DNA from: a virus
Length of the DNA stretch: 38,010 nt
Strand: one strand, 5' to 3'
IMG/VR virus record: IMGVR_UViG_3300025593_000006
Location: 1-38,010 of that record
Below the pieces are notes generated by a model. That model was given only the letters and a program-made list of their open reading frames with translations, searched no databases and was not told the DNA's origin. The position numbers and the translations under genes were made by a program. Below, piece by piece: positions 23,365 to 31,468 of this stretch; position 1 is the stretch's first letter, and each line of letters starts with the position of its first letter.

Positions 23365-23723
23365 CCGTAGAACTCCATTGATTCAAAGTTCATTCGGGAA
23401 ACTGATTTATTTTGCTTGTCAACAAGCGGGTTTCCGTCTGGCCCTAAGATATGACCGTGAACTGAATAGCAACAATTCTTGTTAAGATGCTTTGCTAACC
23501 CGATAGGTAACTCATATTCCTGACCATCTCTTAATGTCCAACGACGGATTGGATCTCCCTTGTATTCTTTCCATACAAGCGTAACCTCTCCACCCCTTGG
23601 CTCGTGGCAACGAAATACACCTTTTACCGTACGGTTTGCGTCTTGTCTCATCTTTTCTATTTCATCGGCGGTTTTCTTCTTACCCTTCGGGGTAATTACG
23701 CCTCTTGATGCGATAATTTCCAT
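23361..23723 (-). CDS. Hypothetical structural-operon protein (120 aa)
   Basis: Starts MEIIASRGVITPKGKKKTAD, then a beta-rich central part with Trp and Cys (VFRCHEPRGGEVTLVWKEYK) and a HGHILGPDGNPL turn. It may be a head completion or capsid-associated protein. The frame is open from ATG 23768, but that codon lies in a hairpin loop; ATG 23723 has AAGGAG six bases upstream and is preferred. Confidence 0.6.
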   Translation of the reverse strand: MEIIASRGVITPKGKKKTADEIEKMRQDANRTVKGVFRCHEPRGGEVTLVWKEYKGDPIRRWTLRDGQEYELPIGLAKHLNKNCCYSVHGHILGPDGNPLVDKQNKSVSRMNFESMEFYG

Positions 23724-23755
23724 TAACTTCTCCTTGTAAAGCGGCTTTACATTTA

Positions 23756-23782
23756 AGGAAGGGGACATGTTGTCCCCCTCCT
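23756..23782 (-). terminator. 11-bp hairpin between the decoration gene and the next gene
   Basis: On the - strand, AGGAGGGGGAC pairs with GTCCCCTTCCT across a 5-base loop, with one G-T pair. It begins nine bases after the decoration protein stop. It is followed by TTAAATG rather than a full T tract, so it may be a partial terminator or a 3' stabiliser that raises capsid over downstream products. Confidence 0.6.
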
Positions 23783-23790
23783 ACCCAAGA

Positions 23791-24750
23791 TTACTCTTGG
23801 TTAACTACTGCGGACTTAAACGCCTGCCAGTAGATCACATCACTAGTGGAACCTGCGGGACTGTCAACACCTGCGGCAAGGCGCATCTTGATCTCTGCTT
23901 GGTTGTCTAATGCTTGATCTACCCCATTAGCTACATCACCGTAAGGGATGAGCTGTGCGTGTGTGAAAGGCACACTTGCAGAGGCTGGGAAGGCGAACGC
24001 TGTGAAAGCAGAGCTATCTAGGTCTAAAGTGACCGTGTTGTTAGCTGTGCTTACTGCGACAACCTTAGCAACCTGCTGGTCTGCTTGAACCATTCCGTAA
24101 GCGGAAGGAACAATCAAACGCACTTGGTCGTTTACTGCCAGATTGTGGGTTACTGAAAGAGTTACGACCGATTGAGCGGCTTGTGTAATCTTTGTAATCC
24201 AGTTTTGTGCTGGCACATACGACGGGTTGTTGGGGATGCGGCGAGCTGTGATCGCTGTAGCTGGGGCCGCAAAACCTGACGCATCGAGATACCCGAGCGT
24301 GAAGTTGTTGGCTCCTCCTACTGCTGTGACTGTAAACTCCATTCCTGCTACTTGTAACATTCCAGTAGTTGAATAGATTCTCAGTCTATCGCCGACACTG
24401 TAGCCGTGTGAGTTCAGCGTTGCCACTGCCGGGTTAGCGGCTGTGAGTGCTGTTCCTGTTTTTGCGGCTTCAGGCGTTTGAACGCTGGTATCTTTTCTAG
24501 TGAAACCACCGCTAGTAATAGTCTCAAAAGTGACCGTACTAGCTCCGTTTTCCTTAGAAATCATGAAACCTGCGTCATCTGCTAGCCCACGTTGCCATTC
24601 AAACTGAATACCTCTTCCGGTAGCCTGAGTGGTGGCTTGTTGGGTGAAGTTAACGACTCGCATGAAATCGAAATCTGATCTCAAAACGATATCTTTTGCG
24701 CTTCCGTCCGACGTAAAACGTCCGGAAGCAACCAATTGACCTAAAGACAT
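23791..24750 (-). CDS. Abundant head protein with repeated beta modules, probably decoration (319 aa)
   Basis: Directly downstream of the capsid gene with a strong AAGGAGG site. It holds two small beta modules: about 105-160 (TLNSHGYSVGDRLRIYSTTG) and about 195-270 (SVTHNLAVNDQVRLIVPSAY), each like the domain of the 23011-23364 protein. The N-terminal ASGRFTSDGSAKDIVLRSDF is likely the capsid-binding part. A hairpin follows its stop. Confidence 0.66.
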   Translation of the reverse strand: MSLGQLVASGRFTSDGSAKDIVLRSDFDFMRVVNFTQQATTQATGRGIQFEWQRGLADDAGFMISKENGASTVTFETITSGGFTRKDTSVQTPEAAKTGTALTAANPAVATLNSHGYSVGDRLRIYSTTGMLQVAGMEFTVTAVGGANNFTLGYLDASGFAAPATAITARRIPNNPSYVPAQNWITKITQAAQSVVTLSVTHNLAVNDQVRLIVPSAYGMVQADQQVAKVVAVSTANNTVTLDLDSSAFTAFAFPASASVPFTHAQLIPYGDVANGVDQALDNQAEIKMRLAAGVDSPAGSTSDVIYWQAFKSAVVNQE

Positions 24751-24760
24751 GATTACCTCC

Positions 24761-25714
24761 TTATACGCTTAGGGTTACTCGATAACGGATTACCCAAGCA
24801 TCGTTAGTGATACGTGGGACTTCTGCAAATTTGTATCCAACACTTGAGTTCAGAGCTAAAGGCCCATCATAGATAGGTGGTCTATAGATAAACTGTGCTG
24901 AATAACCGTCTTGCTCGATGCAAGCGTACGCCTCAAGACCGCAACAAAATACGTCGTAAACGTCTGCTCCGTTCATTGATGCGTTTTGCTCAACGACACC
25001 GATTGAAGATAGTAAGAAACGCAAATTTGACACTGAGCCATACTCGGGTCTCAAAACTTTATCTTGGTTTGGATACTGAACTTTAGCGATAAAGCCAGTA
25101 ACACGATCAAGATCGCCTACGAGTTGAGTTGAGCCAAGCGCAAAAAAAGCATCCCTGACCGGTGCAGATCCGAAACGGTCTTCACCTTCGATTCCATCAG
25201 AGATAGAGTATGCGTTGTTAGAGAGCAAAGTACGGATGATATCGTCGATATCTTCCCTAGCTAGCTCCGTTGGATTATCGCCATTTACTCCCGCCGTTCC
25301 ATTAATAAAACTGGCGGAACTTCTTAACATTGAGGAAGTTAGCTCGTCCTCAGTTTGGCGAAGTGAAACCCCTAATCTTTGAGCGGCTTCGTTCAAAACA
25401 GGGTCTTGGTTCTGCAAGGTGACCTGTTCGTTGAGATAGATATACGTTCCGTAAAAATCCATCTCGGCATCAATATTAACGGCTGTTAGTTGCTGTGGAG
25501 GCGGGTGAATCCCTGAGTTGCCAAGTGGTACTGTGGCAGTATTCAGAGGATTGTAGCGTCTCATCCGTAGCGTAGTTCCACCGTTTCTCGGCATTTGCTT
25601 AAGCATCGCCGGGATCTTATGGATCATGTACGGAGTTGGCACAGACAACAATTTATAAGAAAACGACTGTTGCACCGGAGCGGGCAAAGTCGAAGTCGTT
25701 GTGATTGCTGACAT
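24761..25714 (-). CDS. Major capsid protein, N4-gp56 type (317 aa)
   Basis: The N-terminus (PAPVQQSFSYKLLSVPTPYM followed by RMRRYNPLNTATVPLGNSG) matches the N4-gp56 capsid family: a basic RRYNPL motif, long E-loop and DMDFYGTYIYLNEQ-like strand, here AEMDFYGTYIYLNEQVTL. Helices with EAAQRLGVSLRQTEDELTSS follow. It forms the icosahedral shell. GAGGAG precedes the ATG. The scaffold gene lies just upstream, as expected. Confidence 0.85.
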   Translation of the reverse strand: MSAITTTSTLPAPVQQSFSYKLLSVPTPYMIHKIPAMLKQMPRNGGTTLRMRRYNPLNTATVPLGNSGIHPPPQQLTAVNIDAEMDFYGTYIYLNEQVTLQNQDPVLNEAAQRLGVSLRQTEDELTSSMLRSSASFINGTAGVNGDNPTELAREDIDDIIRTLLSNNAYSISDGIEGEDRFGSAPVRDAFFALGSTQLVGDLDRVTGFIAKVQYPNQDKVLRPEYGSVSNLRFLLSSIGVVEQNASMNGADVYDVFCCGLEAYACIEQDGYSAQFIYRPPIYDGPLALNSSVGYKFAEVPRITNDAWVIRYRVTLSV

Positions 25715-25770
25715 TGTTTTCTCCTCAAGTTAATGAGGCTATAAACACTCAGCTAGACCGATGGGGTTGC

Positions 25771-26544
25771 CTATCGAGATCTTGCGGCGGCGATCATCTC
25801 TTGTTGCAACTTGCGTTTCATTTCAGGGGTAAGCTTCCCAGATTCAAACTGCTTTGCTTGAGAAAGGGGGCTTGCTCCCTGCGCATTACCTAACGTCCCG
25901 GGTTTTTGAGCATTTTTAATCGCTTTTTCCTTGTCCTCGGCACTTCCGACGGAAGGGACATAAGCTTTAATATACTCGTAGGCTGCTGCCGCCTGAGCGT
26001 AAGGGTCTTTAGTAGCTGCAAGGGTCGCCGCTATATGAGGTTTATTAGCCTTCAAATAGTCCACGTTTTCCTTGGTCACTACGTCGTCGAAATCGTTAAA
26101 CTGCTTCTTGAGCATGTCGGGTAACTGCGCTTTGTATCTCTCTTCACGATCTTTTCTAAGGGCCTCTTCAACAATCTGTCTTGCCTGACGCTGTGCGACA
26201 GTTTCGACATGTTTTCTTGTCGTCCAGTCTTCTTCCCCTAAATCTGCTAGCTCATCGACCTCGGGTGCGGGTTCGGGAGCTTTAGGCTTGATCGAGTCCA
26301 TCAATACTTTGCGGTACTCTTCATTCTCTCGGGCGAGTTGCTCTTTCTGCGACTCAATGACCCGCAACTGATCCCTCAACGCTTTAAAGTTCAATTCCTT
26401 GCTATCCTCTTGCCCTTGTGGGACGTCCTCGGTAGATTGGCTCTGAACTTCTTGGCCCTGAGCATCTAGTTGCTCAGAGGCTTGATCTTCAACAGTAGGA
26501 GCGACGGCCTCCTCTTGTACGTCATGATTTTCTGTTTCTGTCAT
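25771..26544 (-). CDS. Scaffolding protein (257 aa)
   Basis: Acidic disordered N-terminus rich in Glu/Gln, coiled coil at about 55-90 (KALRDQLRVIESQKEQLARE and on), then charged helices and a basic C-terminus (KLTPEMKRKLQQEMIAAARS), the part that usually binds capsid. An in-frame ATG at 26631 would add 29 residues, but ATG 26544 with AGAGGA is the better start. It is the first gene of the late head operon, immediately before the capsid. Confidence 0.8.
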   Translation of the reverse strand: MTETENHDVQEEAVAPTVEDQASEQLDAQGQEVQSQSTEDVPQGQEDSKELNFKALRDQLRVIESQKEQLARENEEYRKVLMDSIKPKAPEPAPEVDELADLGEEDWTTRKHVETVAQRQARQIVEEALRKDREERYKAQLPDMLKKQFNDFDDVVTKENVDYLKANKPHIAATLAATKDPYAQAAAAYEYIKAYVPSVGSAEDKEKAIKNAQKPGTLGNAQGASPLSQAKQFESGKLTPEMKRKLQQEMIAAARSR

Positions 26545-26695
26545 GAATCCTCTTTTACTTGGCTTTGCGAGAGCCTTACAGCATTTGAACAGACCCGTTA
26601 ACGCCGGGATGCGAAAATCTGTTCTTACCACTAAATTACTGTTAAGATGAGTTTTTTGTCTATAAATGAAAGGTATTTCTAGTAAAAACTTTCTC

Positions 26696-26724
26696 TTGTT
26701 GCTAAATTAGATCTTCACTATATT
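26696..26724 (+). promoter_or_regulatory. Promoter of the accessory early region
   Basis: TTGTTG (26696-26701), a 17-base spacer and TATATT (26719-26724). It reads into the gene at 26741 and is overlapped at its -10 by the operator at 26723-26737. The opposite strand of this 196-base gap should hold the late head promoter; TTTACT-16-TATAGA is a weak candidate at about 26665-26692. Confidence 0.6.
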
Positions 26725-26737
26725 ACCCTGTAGGTAT
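26723..26737. promoter_or_regulatory. Operator, TTACC-N5-GGTAT, before the accessory region
   Basis: TTACCCTGTAGGTAT overlaps the end of the -10 box and the start site, and ends three bases before the first gene. One dyad mismatch. Placement is the same as O3 at the recombination operon. Confidence 0.65.
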
Positions 26738-26740
26738 GAG

Positions 26741-27025
26741 ATGTTAAAGATTAAGAACTATACGCCGACAAACGACCCGCAATCCTCCACCGTTGGTTAC
26801 GTGAGCTTTTACGTTACTGATTGGGGATTACACTTAAATGGATGCCGTTACATTAGAAAAAGAAACGGTGGCTTTTTTGTTGCATACCCGTCAAGGAAGA
26901 TTGAAAAGGATGGTCAAGATCCTGAATACATGCCTTATTTCACATTTGATAAGGATCGTAACGACCGTTTTCAATCAGCGGCTCAAAAGGCAATAAATGA
27001 ATGGATACAAAACAATGGTAACTAG
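26741..27025 (+). CDS. SpoVG-like small protein (94 aa)
   Basis: KIKNYTP at the start, VGYVSFYVTDWGLHLNGCRY and GGFFVAYPSRK, then helical AAQKAINEWIQ, follow the layout of SpoVG-family nucleic-acid-binding proteins (strand, NGLFVAMPSR-type motif, C-terminal helix). First gene of the accessory unit. The ATG has AGG six bases upstream and lies against the operator. A regulatory RNA- or DNA-binding role is inferred. Confidence 0.6.
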   Translation: MLKIKNYTPTNDPQSSTVGYVSFYVTDWGLHLNGCRYIRKRNGGFFVAYPSRKIEKDGQDPEYMPYFTFDKDRNDRFQSAAQKAINEWIQNNGN

Positions 27026-27032
27026 GGGAGAG

Positions 27033-27173
27033 ATGGAAGATTTTCTTAACAAAATGACCTATGAAGAGAAAATCTTACTCATAGAACTCATTTACGAGGC
27101 TTTCAAGGAAGAGATTGAAAATAGCCCAAATTTGAAAGAGTTAGCACTCATTGATAAGGAGTGCTTGTTATGA
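27033..27173 (+). CDS. Small acidic helical protein (46 aa)
   Basis: MEDFLNKMTYEEKILLIELI and a Glu-rich remainder suggest a short helical hairpin. GGGGAG lies just before the ATG; an ATG at 27015 is an alternative. It ends in ATGA overlap with the next gene. Not recognised. Confidence 0.55.
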   Translation: MEDFLNKMTYEEKILLIELIYEAFKEEIENSPNLKELALIDKECLL

Positions 27174-27358
27174 TTTATAAGTTGAACGAAAGAGACTGCG
27201 AAGTCATTGAACAATCATATAAAAATTACGGCGAAGTCAGTGCGCCATTTTTGATGATTAAATTAAGATGCTCAGTCCACAAAGCTAAATGGATTTGCGA
27301 AAACATTAAGACAAGAGAAGATTTGAAACGGTATACAAGGAGTCCGGCAAATGTTTGA
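27170..27358 (+). CDS. Small helix-turn-helix-like protein (62 aa)
   Basis: SAPFLMIKLRCSVHKAKWIC followed by ENI resembles the recognition part of a small HTH or FtsK-gamma-like winged helix (xLxRxLxVSxxxAxxIxxxM pattern). AAGGAG lies eight bases before the ATG, which overlaps the previous stop as ATGA. The GTG at 27161 is in frame but less likely. Confidence 0.55.
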   Translation: MIYKLNERDCEVIEQSYKNYGEVSAPFLMIKLRCSVHKAKWICENIKTREDLKRYTRSPANV

Positions 27359-27647
27359 TGAAGTGTACAGAGAAAAACAACGCATGCACGACAAGACTAA
27401 ATATCTTAAAGAGCTAGGTTGGCATGAGTTTGATGACGATGGAGATAAAATTTGTTGCCTTATTTTCGTTATGGATATTGACCTTGGTTATGGTGTTTTT
27501 AGACAAGGTGCTGAAGGGAAAAAACTATTGTTTCATACTATGAAGCAAGACGAAGCCGTTGAATGGGCCGTTGATAGAGCTAGACAAGAGATTGCCGACC
27601 ACGAAATTAAACAAGTAAATCGAGAGGTTAAAAAAGATGTTAGCTAA
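27351..27647 (+). CDS. Hypothetical protein (98 aa)
   Basis: A soluble protein with a charged helical start, a central beta part (KICCLIFVMDIDLGYGVFRQ) and a helical end (EAVEWAVDRARQEIADHEIK). AAGGAG lies eight bases upstream, and both ends overlap neighbours. Not recognised. Confidence 0.6.
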   Translation: MFDEVYREKQRMHDKTKYLKELGWHEFDDDGDKICCLIFVMDIDLGYGVFRQGAEGKKLLFHTMKQDEAVEWAVDRARQEIADHEIKQVNREVKKDVS

Positions 27648-27885
27648 GGGAGCATACATTATCGCATTTGAGAACGAGAAAGGTGAAAACGATTGGATTA
27701 TTCCTGTAAAATCAAGAGAAAACCCACTCGAAAAAAGTGCTTTTCTGACTGATTATCTTGAAGTTGAGGATTACATTAAAAAACACATGAGTCATTTACG
27801 ATCTAACCTTGCTATATGCAAAGTCAATGAGCTAGTGAATGTTACCGTTAATCGTTTAATTGATCGACCATTCAAGGATATTTAG
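27637..27885 (+). CDS. Hypothetical protein (82 aa)
   Basis: A small alpha/beta protein (GAYIIAFENEKGENDWIIPV at the start, NLAICKVNELVNVTV near the end). AGAGG lies nine bases before the ATG, and it overlaps the upstream gene by 11 bases. Not recognised; it is part of the same early operon. Confidence 0.58.
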   Translation: MLAKGAYIIAFENEKGENDWIIPVKSRENPLEKSAFLTDYLEVEDYIKKHMSHLRSNLAICKVNELVNVTVNRLIDRPFKDI

Positions 27886-28380
27886 GTGAGAAAGTGGTTC
27901 ATTGCAGATACACACTTTGACCATGACAACGTGGTTGAATACGACGCTAGACCTTTCGGTAATGCTGAGGAAATGAATGAGGAGATTATTAAACGGTGGA
28001 ATAACAAGGTTTCGCCGGATGATCTTGTCTACCACCTTGGCGATTTTGCTTTATCAAATTTCGAGAAGTCTAAGGAAATGCTCACAAGACTCAACGGAAT
28101 AAAGGTCTTAATCCGTGGTAACCACGATCGTTCAACGGCACAATGCTGGAAAATGGGGTGGAACTATGTAAACGATTTTGGCCTCATTAATATAGCCGGG
28201 AATCTAGTTATACTAGTTCACGATCCTAAAGATATACAGGGATGGGACGGTTATATTTTACATGGCCATTATCACAGGCAGACACCTTATAACAGTTGCT
28301 TTTGTGTTTCCTGCAATATTCATGATTATGAACCCGTGCCAGAGAAAAGGTTGATTCAATGGGTATCAGGAAAACGATGA
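27886..28380 (+). CDS. Calcineurin-like metallophosphoesterase (164 aa, GTG start)
   Basis: All metal-binding motifs are present: ADTHFDH (Asp8, His10), GDF (Asp53), GNHD (Asn79, His80, Asp81), VHD (His112) and HGHYH (His126, His128). Short phage members of this family act on nucleotides, 2',3'-cyclic phosphate ends or phosphodiesters. The GTG start has AAGGA seven bases upstream. The presence of an RNA ligase and tRNA cassette further on makes RNA end processing an attractive substrate guess. Confidence 0.88.
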   Translation: MRKWFIADTHFDHDNVVEYDARPFGNAEEMNEEIIKRWNNKVSPDDLVYHLGDFALSNFEKSKEMLTRLNGIKVLIRGNHDRSTAQCWKMGWNYVNDFGLINIAGNLVILVHDPKDIQGWDGYILHGHYHRQTPYNSCFCVSCNIHDYEPVPEKRLIQWVSGKR

Positions 28381-28703
28381 GAACTTTACTAGGCAAGATC
28401 GACCCGAGAGCTGAAAAATGGGAATACCTAATCGCTCCTTGTCCTTGGTGTCGGAAAACTCCGTTTTTAGACGTTAACTATCATGAGAACTCAGGTGGGA
28501 CGTGGAGATGGGGGATACAGTGTACAAATGGACGATGCAAGATCAGACCACATACAAGACTCATTGGAATACGCAAGACATGTAAAGCGGATTTACAACG
28601 CCAAAAAGAAAAAATTCAAACGATTGTCGATGAATGGAACGAGATGAACCCATTTGAGGCGTACGAAATAACAATATTTTACCCTCATGTGAGGTCAACA
28701 TGA
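28377..28703 (+). CDS. Lar-like zinc-ribbon protein (108 aa)
   Basis: CPWCRKTPFL and WRWGIQCTNGRC provide four cysteines with the spacing and Trp of Lar-type restriction-alleviation proteins (CPxCG...W.V.C..C). The end is helical (LQRQKEKIQTIVDEWNEMNP). ATG 28377 overlaps the previous stop as ATGA; an ATG 18 bases earlier is also in frame. Anti-restriction function is a family-based guess. Confidence 0.62.
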   Translation: MRTLLGKIDPRAEKWEYLIAPCPWCRKTPFLDVNYHENSGGTWRWGIQCTNGRCKIRPHTRLIGIRKTCKADLQRQKEKIQTIVDEWNEMNPFEAYEITIFYPHVRST

Positions 28704-29410
28704 TTATAGACATTATCAGCGGATTAAGTGCGGTAGGATTTGCCGGATTAATTGCATGGACGCATTACCGATCTGAAAAAGCATATAAGCAATTAAACAA
28801 TGAACTTTGCGGGACAAAAGCTTTTTGTAGTCGTAGAGAGAATATGATTTATGATCGCTTCGACGATCTACAATGCAAACTCAATCACCTACTAGACAAG
28901 GTCGTTGAGTTGGAAAACATCCAGCAAAAGACGTTTGAGGATTTACAGGGTGTTACTGCTGACTTAGCTATGGTTAGACACCAAGTAACTGAGCATAGCG
29001 ATAGCATCAAAAAGAATGACTGGACTATGCAAAGCTGGAACAAATACCTTAAAAAAATTGAAAAGGAATGGCCGAAGTTTAGCTTAGTTGAAAAGCGTTA
29101 CGATAAGCTTAAAGCCGATTATCGAGAGTTTCGGAACACTATCAATGAAGAGTCCAAGAGACTTGATAAAGTGATCCAAGAAGCTTACAAAAAGTTTGCC
29201 GATGTTGGTACTAAAGTAGCTTTAATGGAACAGAACTATTTCACAGCTACAAAGTGGATTAGCGATATAGCCCGTGACTTTCATAAGCTTGCCATTGTTT
29301 TCAAGACAGGGGAGATAAGAAAGATTAAGGTGTTGACCGAAGAGCAATACATGGACATGAGGGGCGTACCTATGTTCAAGAAGGAAAATGATGACCAAGA
29401 CGAAGTTTGA
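28700..29410 (+). CDS. Membrane-anchored coiled-coil protein (236 aa)
   Basis: A membrane segment at about 4-22 (DIISGLSAVGFAGLIAW) is followed by a long heptad-rich region (about 45-190) with LDKVVELENIQQKTFEDLQG and similar stretches. It would project into the cytoplasm or periplasm like a rod. Not recognised. The ATG overlaps the previous stop as ATGA. Confidence 0.65.
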   Translation: MIIDIISGLSAVGFAGLIAWTHYRSEKAYKQLNNELCGTKAFCSRRENMIYDRFDDLQCKLNHLLDKVVELENIQQKTFEDLQGVTADLAMVRHQVTEHSDSIKKNDWTMQSWNKYLKKIEKEWPKFSLVEKRYDKLKADYREFRNTINEESKRLDKVIQEAYKKFADVGTKVALMEQNYFTATKWISDIARDFHKLAIVFKTGEIRKIKVLTEEQYMDMRGVPMFKKENDDQDEV

Positions 29411-30185
29411 AAAGCCACATTGGGCGCATACGCAACTCACTAGATGGGATCGGGGAGGCATGGTCGAAGACATATGTTGTCTTCATGGAGTGGGTCACCC
29501 AAATAAAGAATGGATGAACTCGCCAGCCAATAAGAATAAGGACGGCTCTTATAAGGATACCGGTGTTCATGGTTGTTGTGGATGTTGCCGAGATGGAGTT
29601 CCATACACAAGCCCACCCCCTGAACAAATGTTCAAGGCTGGCGATAAGGATTGGTACAAGAAAGGTGTACGTATCTTAATGATGATCCATAGACAAAAGG
29701 ATGGGGGATCTAATCGAACAGACAGGGGATCAACACGCTTTGTCTCACGGAATCCGAAGGAATTTAATGAGTTTCACACACTTTTAGTTAAGGAAAAGGG
29801 CTTGTCGAAAGCTCCTTTGCGCATATATTCGAGCGCAAACGCTCGTAATATCCCTAAAGCTATCCGGCTTTTTAAGATGCAACAAATAGAGCTGGAAGGA
29901 CAATCACTTGAAAATCAGACAGCTTTCTACACTCAAGCCAAGTCGCAATTTTTAAGCTGTCTTGCTAAACCTCAATGTGCAGACTCTAAGCTTTTTTTAG
30001 TGGACGTTGATAAGAATGAGGGACAAGACCTTAATTCTACCATAGAGCAATTACAGACAGAGACTCAAATACTAGACGTTAGAGAAACCCCGAATGGTTA
30101 TCACGTCATAGTCGAGCCTTTCAATCCGGCATTGACTCCGGAGTTAGATATCAAAAAAGACGCTATGATCCTCTTAGACTGGTAA
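29388..30185 (+). CDS. Two-domain protein: Cys/His-rich N-domain and primase-like C-domain (265 aa)
   Basis: The N-terminal part has GGMVEDICCLHGVGHPNKEW and GVHGCCGCCRDG, a metal-binding module found as a short phage protein on its own. The C-terminal part (about 140-245) reads RIYSSANARNIPKAIRLFK, LFLVDVDK (Asp206, Asp208) and TPNGYHVIVEP (His239): a DxD followed by a G-x-H, in the order of archaeo-eukaryotic primase catalytic motifs. A third acidic residue is not obvious. This may be a fusion; a primase or nucleotidyltransferase activity is a hypothesis only. Confidence 0.6.
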   Translation: MMTKTKFEKPHWAHTQLTRWDRGGMVEDICCLHGVGHPNKEWMNSPANKNKDGSYKDTGVHGCCGCCRDGVPYTSPPPEQMFKAGDKDWYKKGVRILMMIHRQKDGGSNRTDRGSTRFVSRNPKEFNEFHTLLVKEKGLSKAPLRIYSSANARNIPKAIRLFKMQQIELEGQSLENQTAFYTQAKSQFLSCLAKPQCADSKLFLVDVDKNEGQDLNSTIEQLQTETQILDVRETPNGYHVIVEPFNPALTPELDIKKDAMILLDW

Positions 30186-30415
30186 TGAAAATAGACATGG
30201 TTAACCTAGTACATTTTTGCATGAAAGAAAATATCTCGTGTCGATTGCGAAAGCCAACTCCCGAAGACCCAGAGCCTTTATTTGTAACTGATATAAAATG
30301 GCGGGATGGTTCGGTTTATCGTCGATACGGCATGGAGTGTACATTATGCGGGGCTGACTGTGGTTATAGAGATCTAGGTAAAATGACTAAGTGTATGGAT
30401 AAGTTAGATGACTGA
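30185..30415 (+). CDS. Small zinc-finger-like protein (76 aa)
   Basis: Four to five cysteines, with CTLCGADCGYRDLGKMTKC near the end, suggest a zinc-bound fold. The ATG overlaps the previous stop as TAATG. Not recognised. Confidence 0.58.
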   Translation: MKIDMVNLVHFCMKENISCRLRKPTPEDPEPLFVTDIKWRDGSVYRRYGMECTLCGADCGYRDLGKMTKCMDKLDD

Positions 30416-30677
30416 TAAAGATAAGTTAGGAAGTGCGCCCTTTGAAGACCCCGACATCATGGAGATGCACAAAATAAGGCTAAAGTTTTTTAAAGATAGG
30501 GATTATACCCCACCTCAAATGATGGCATTTCTTTCGTGTGAGTTTGTCGGTTCTCTTGCATTAGGTGGTTATTCTGATGAATTTGTCAGGAAAACATTTG
30601 ATCGAATGTATGAAGCTTTTTTAGATCATCCTTTAAGAAAACATCATCTGAGACAAAAGAAAGATCCGATAGTCTGA
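30408..30677 (+). CDS. Hypothetical helical protein (89 aa)
   Basis: Charged helices: IMEMHKIRLKFFKDRDYTPP and EFVRKTFDRMYEAFLDHPLR. It overlaps the upstream gene by eight bases. It is the last gene before a gap holding a new promoter. Not recognised. Confidence 0.58.
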   Translation: MTDKDKLGSAPFEDPDIMEMHKIRLKFFKDRDYTPPQMMAFLSCEFVGSLALGGYSDEFVRKTFDRMYEAFLDHPLRKHHLRQKKDPIV

Positions 30678-30739
30678 TAATGTTGCTTATGTTGTTTTGG
30701 AAAGGGATTTAGGGCAATCGGGATTTATAGTAAAAACCC

Positions 30740-30768
30740 TAGACTTCCAGTAATCGGTTGGCTATAAT
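30740..30768 (+). promoter_or_regulatory. Promoter before the RNA ligase
   Basis: TAGACT (30740-30745), a 17-base spacer and a perfect TATAAT (30763-30768). Transcription would start near 30775, inside the operator at 30770-30784, and lead to the RNA ligase, methylase and tRNA cassette. A TTTATAGTAA copy lies at 30724-30733. Confidence 0.7.
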
Positions 30769-30769
30769 C

Positions 30770-30784
30770 ATACCACTACGGTAA
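30770..30784. promoter_or_regulatory. Operator, ATACC-N5-GGTAA, at the RNA ligase promoter
   Basis: ATACCACTACGGTAA begins two bases after the TATAAT box and covers the start site. One dyad mismatch. The placement repeats that of other sites of this family. Confidence 0.62.
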
Positions 30785-30811
30785 TATTCGTTCAATGCAA
30801 GAAAAGGTTTT

Positions 30812-31468
30812 ATGGAAGCAAAACAAGAGCAACATTTCCCCGTCATAGACTTTCCGAAGGTTAAGTCCCCTTTTGTTAGAGAAACTATTAATGGAAGGTA
30901 TGTTGTTACACCTAAGATTGAGGAAGGGTATGAGTGGGTCTTTGAGGAGCCGGGCGTAAGAGCGGTTGACAAGCTCCACGGGACTAACGTATGTGTACAC
31001 TTCAAAAACGGCATCGTCTCAGCTATTGATAATCGTAAAAATAGAGTGATGCTTAACCCGTTCGTCTCTCTTTACATTCCAAAAAATACTACTCGCATGT
31101 TGGCCGGTATCATCAATTCGATGGAAAAAGGCTGGATACCGGATATAGAGACTGGAAGCATGTACGGAGAGCTTATTGCACCGGAAATCAACGGAAACCT
31201 CCACAAGGTGGATAGACCCTACTTTGTTCCGTTTGAGTGGTTATATCAGAAAGCGCACTGGAAAAGCTGGGTACAAAACAAGTACCCCAAGACTTTTGAC
31301 TCCATTTCGTCTTGGTTCCGTGAGCTTCCGTCTCTATTCACCCAAGACAGAGCTAAACAAGAAGGAATGGCCGAAGGTATTATGTTCACACATCCCGATG
31401 GACGCATGGCGAAACTAAGAAGAGATATGTTTGATTGGTATGAGGTAGTAGGTCACAATGAATTATGA
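30812..31468 (+). CDS. RNA ligase, nucleotidyltransferase superfamily (218 aa)
   Basis: ATP-dependent strand joining through a lysine-AMP intermediate. Motif I is VDKLHGTN (Lys54), followed by the strand VCVHFKNG; motif III-like SMYGELIAPE (118-121), motif IV EGIMF (188-192) and motif V MAKLRR (Lys201) follow in order. The length fits a catalytic core without a large C-terminal domain, close to T4 Rnl2-like RNA ligases rather than DNA ligases. It opens the operon that ends in the tRNA cassette, which suggests tRNA repair or processing. Confidence 0.85.
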   Translation: MEAKQEQHFPVIDFPKVKSPFVRETINGRYVVTPKIEEGYEWVFEEPGVRAVDKLHGTNVCVHFKNGIVSAIDNRKNRVMLNPFVSLYIPKNTTRMLAGIINSMEKGWIPDIETGSMYGELIAPEINGNLHKVDRPYFVPFEWLYQKAHWKSWVQNKYPKTFDSISSWFRELPSLFTQDRAKQEGMAEGIMFTHPDGRMAKLRRDMFDWYEVVGHNEL

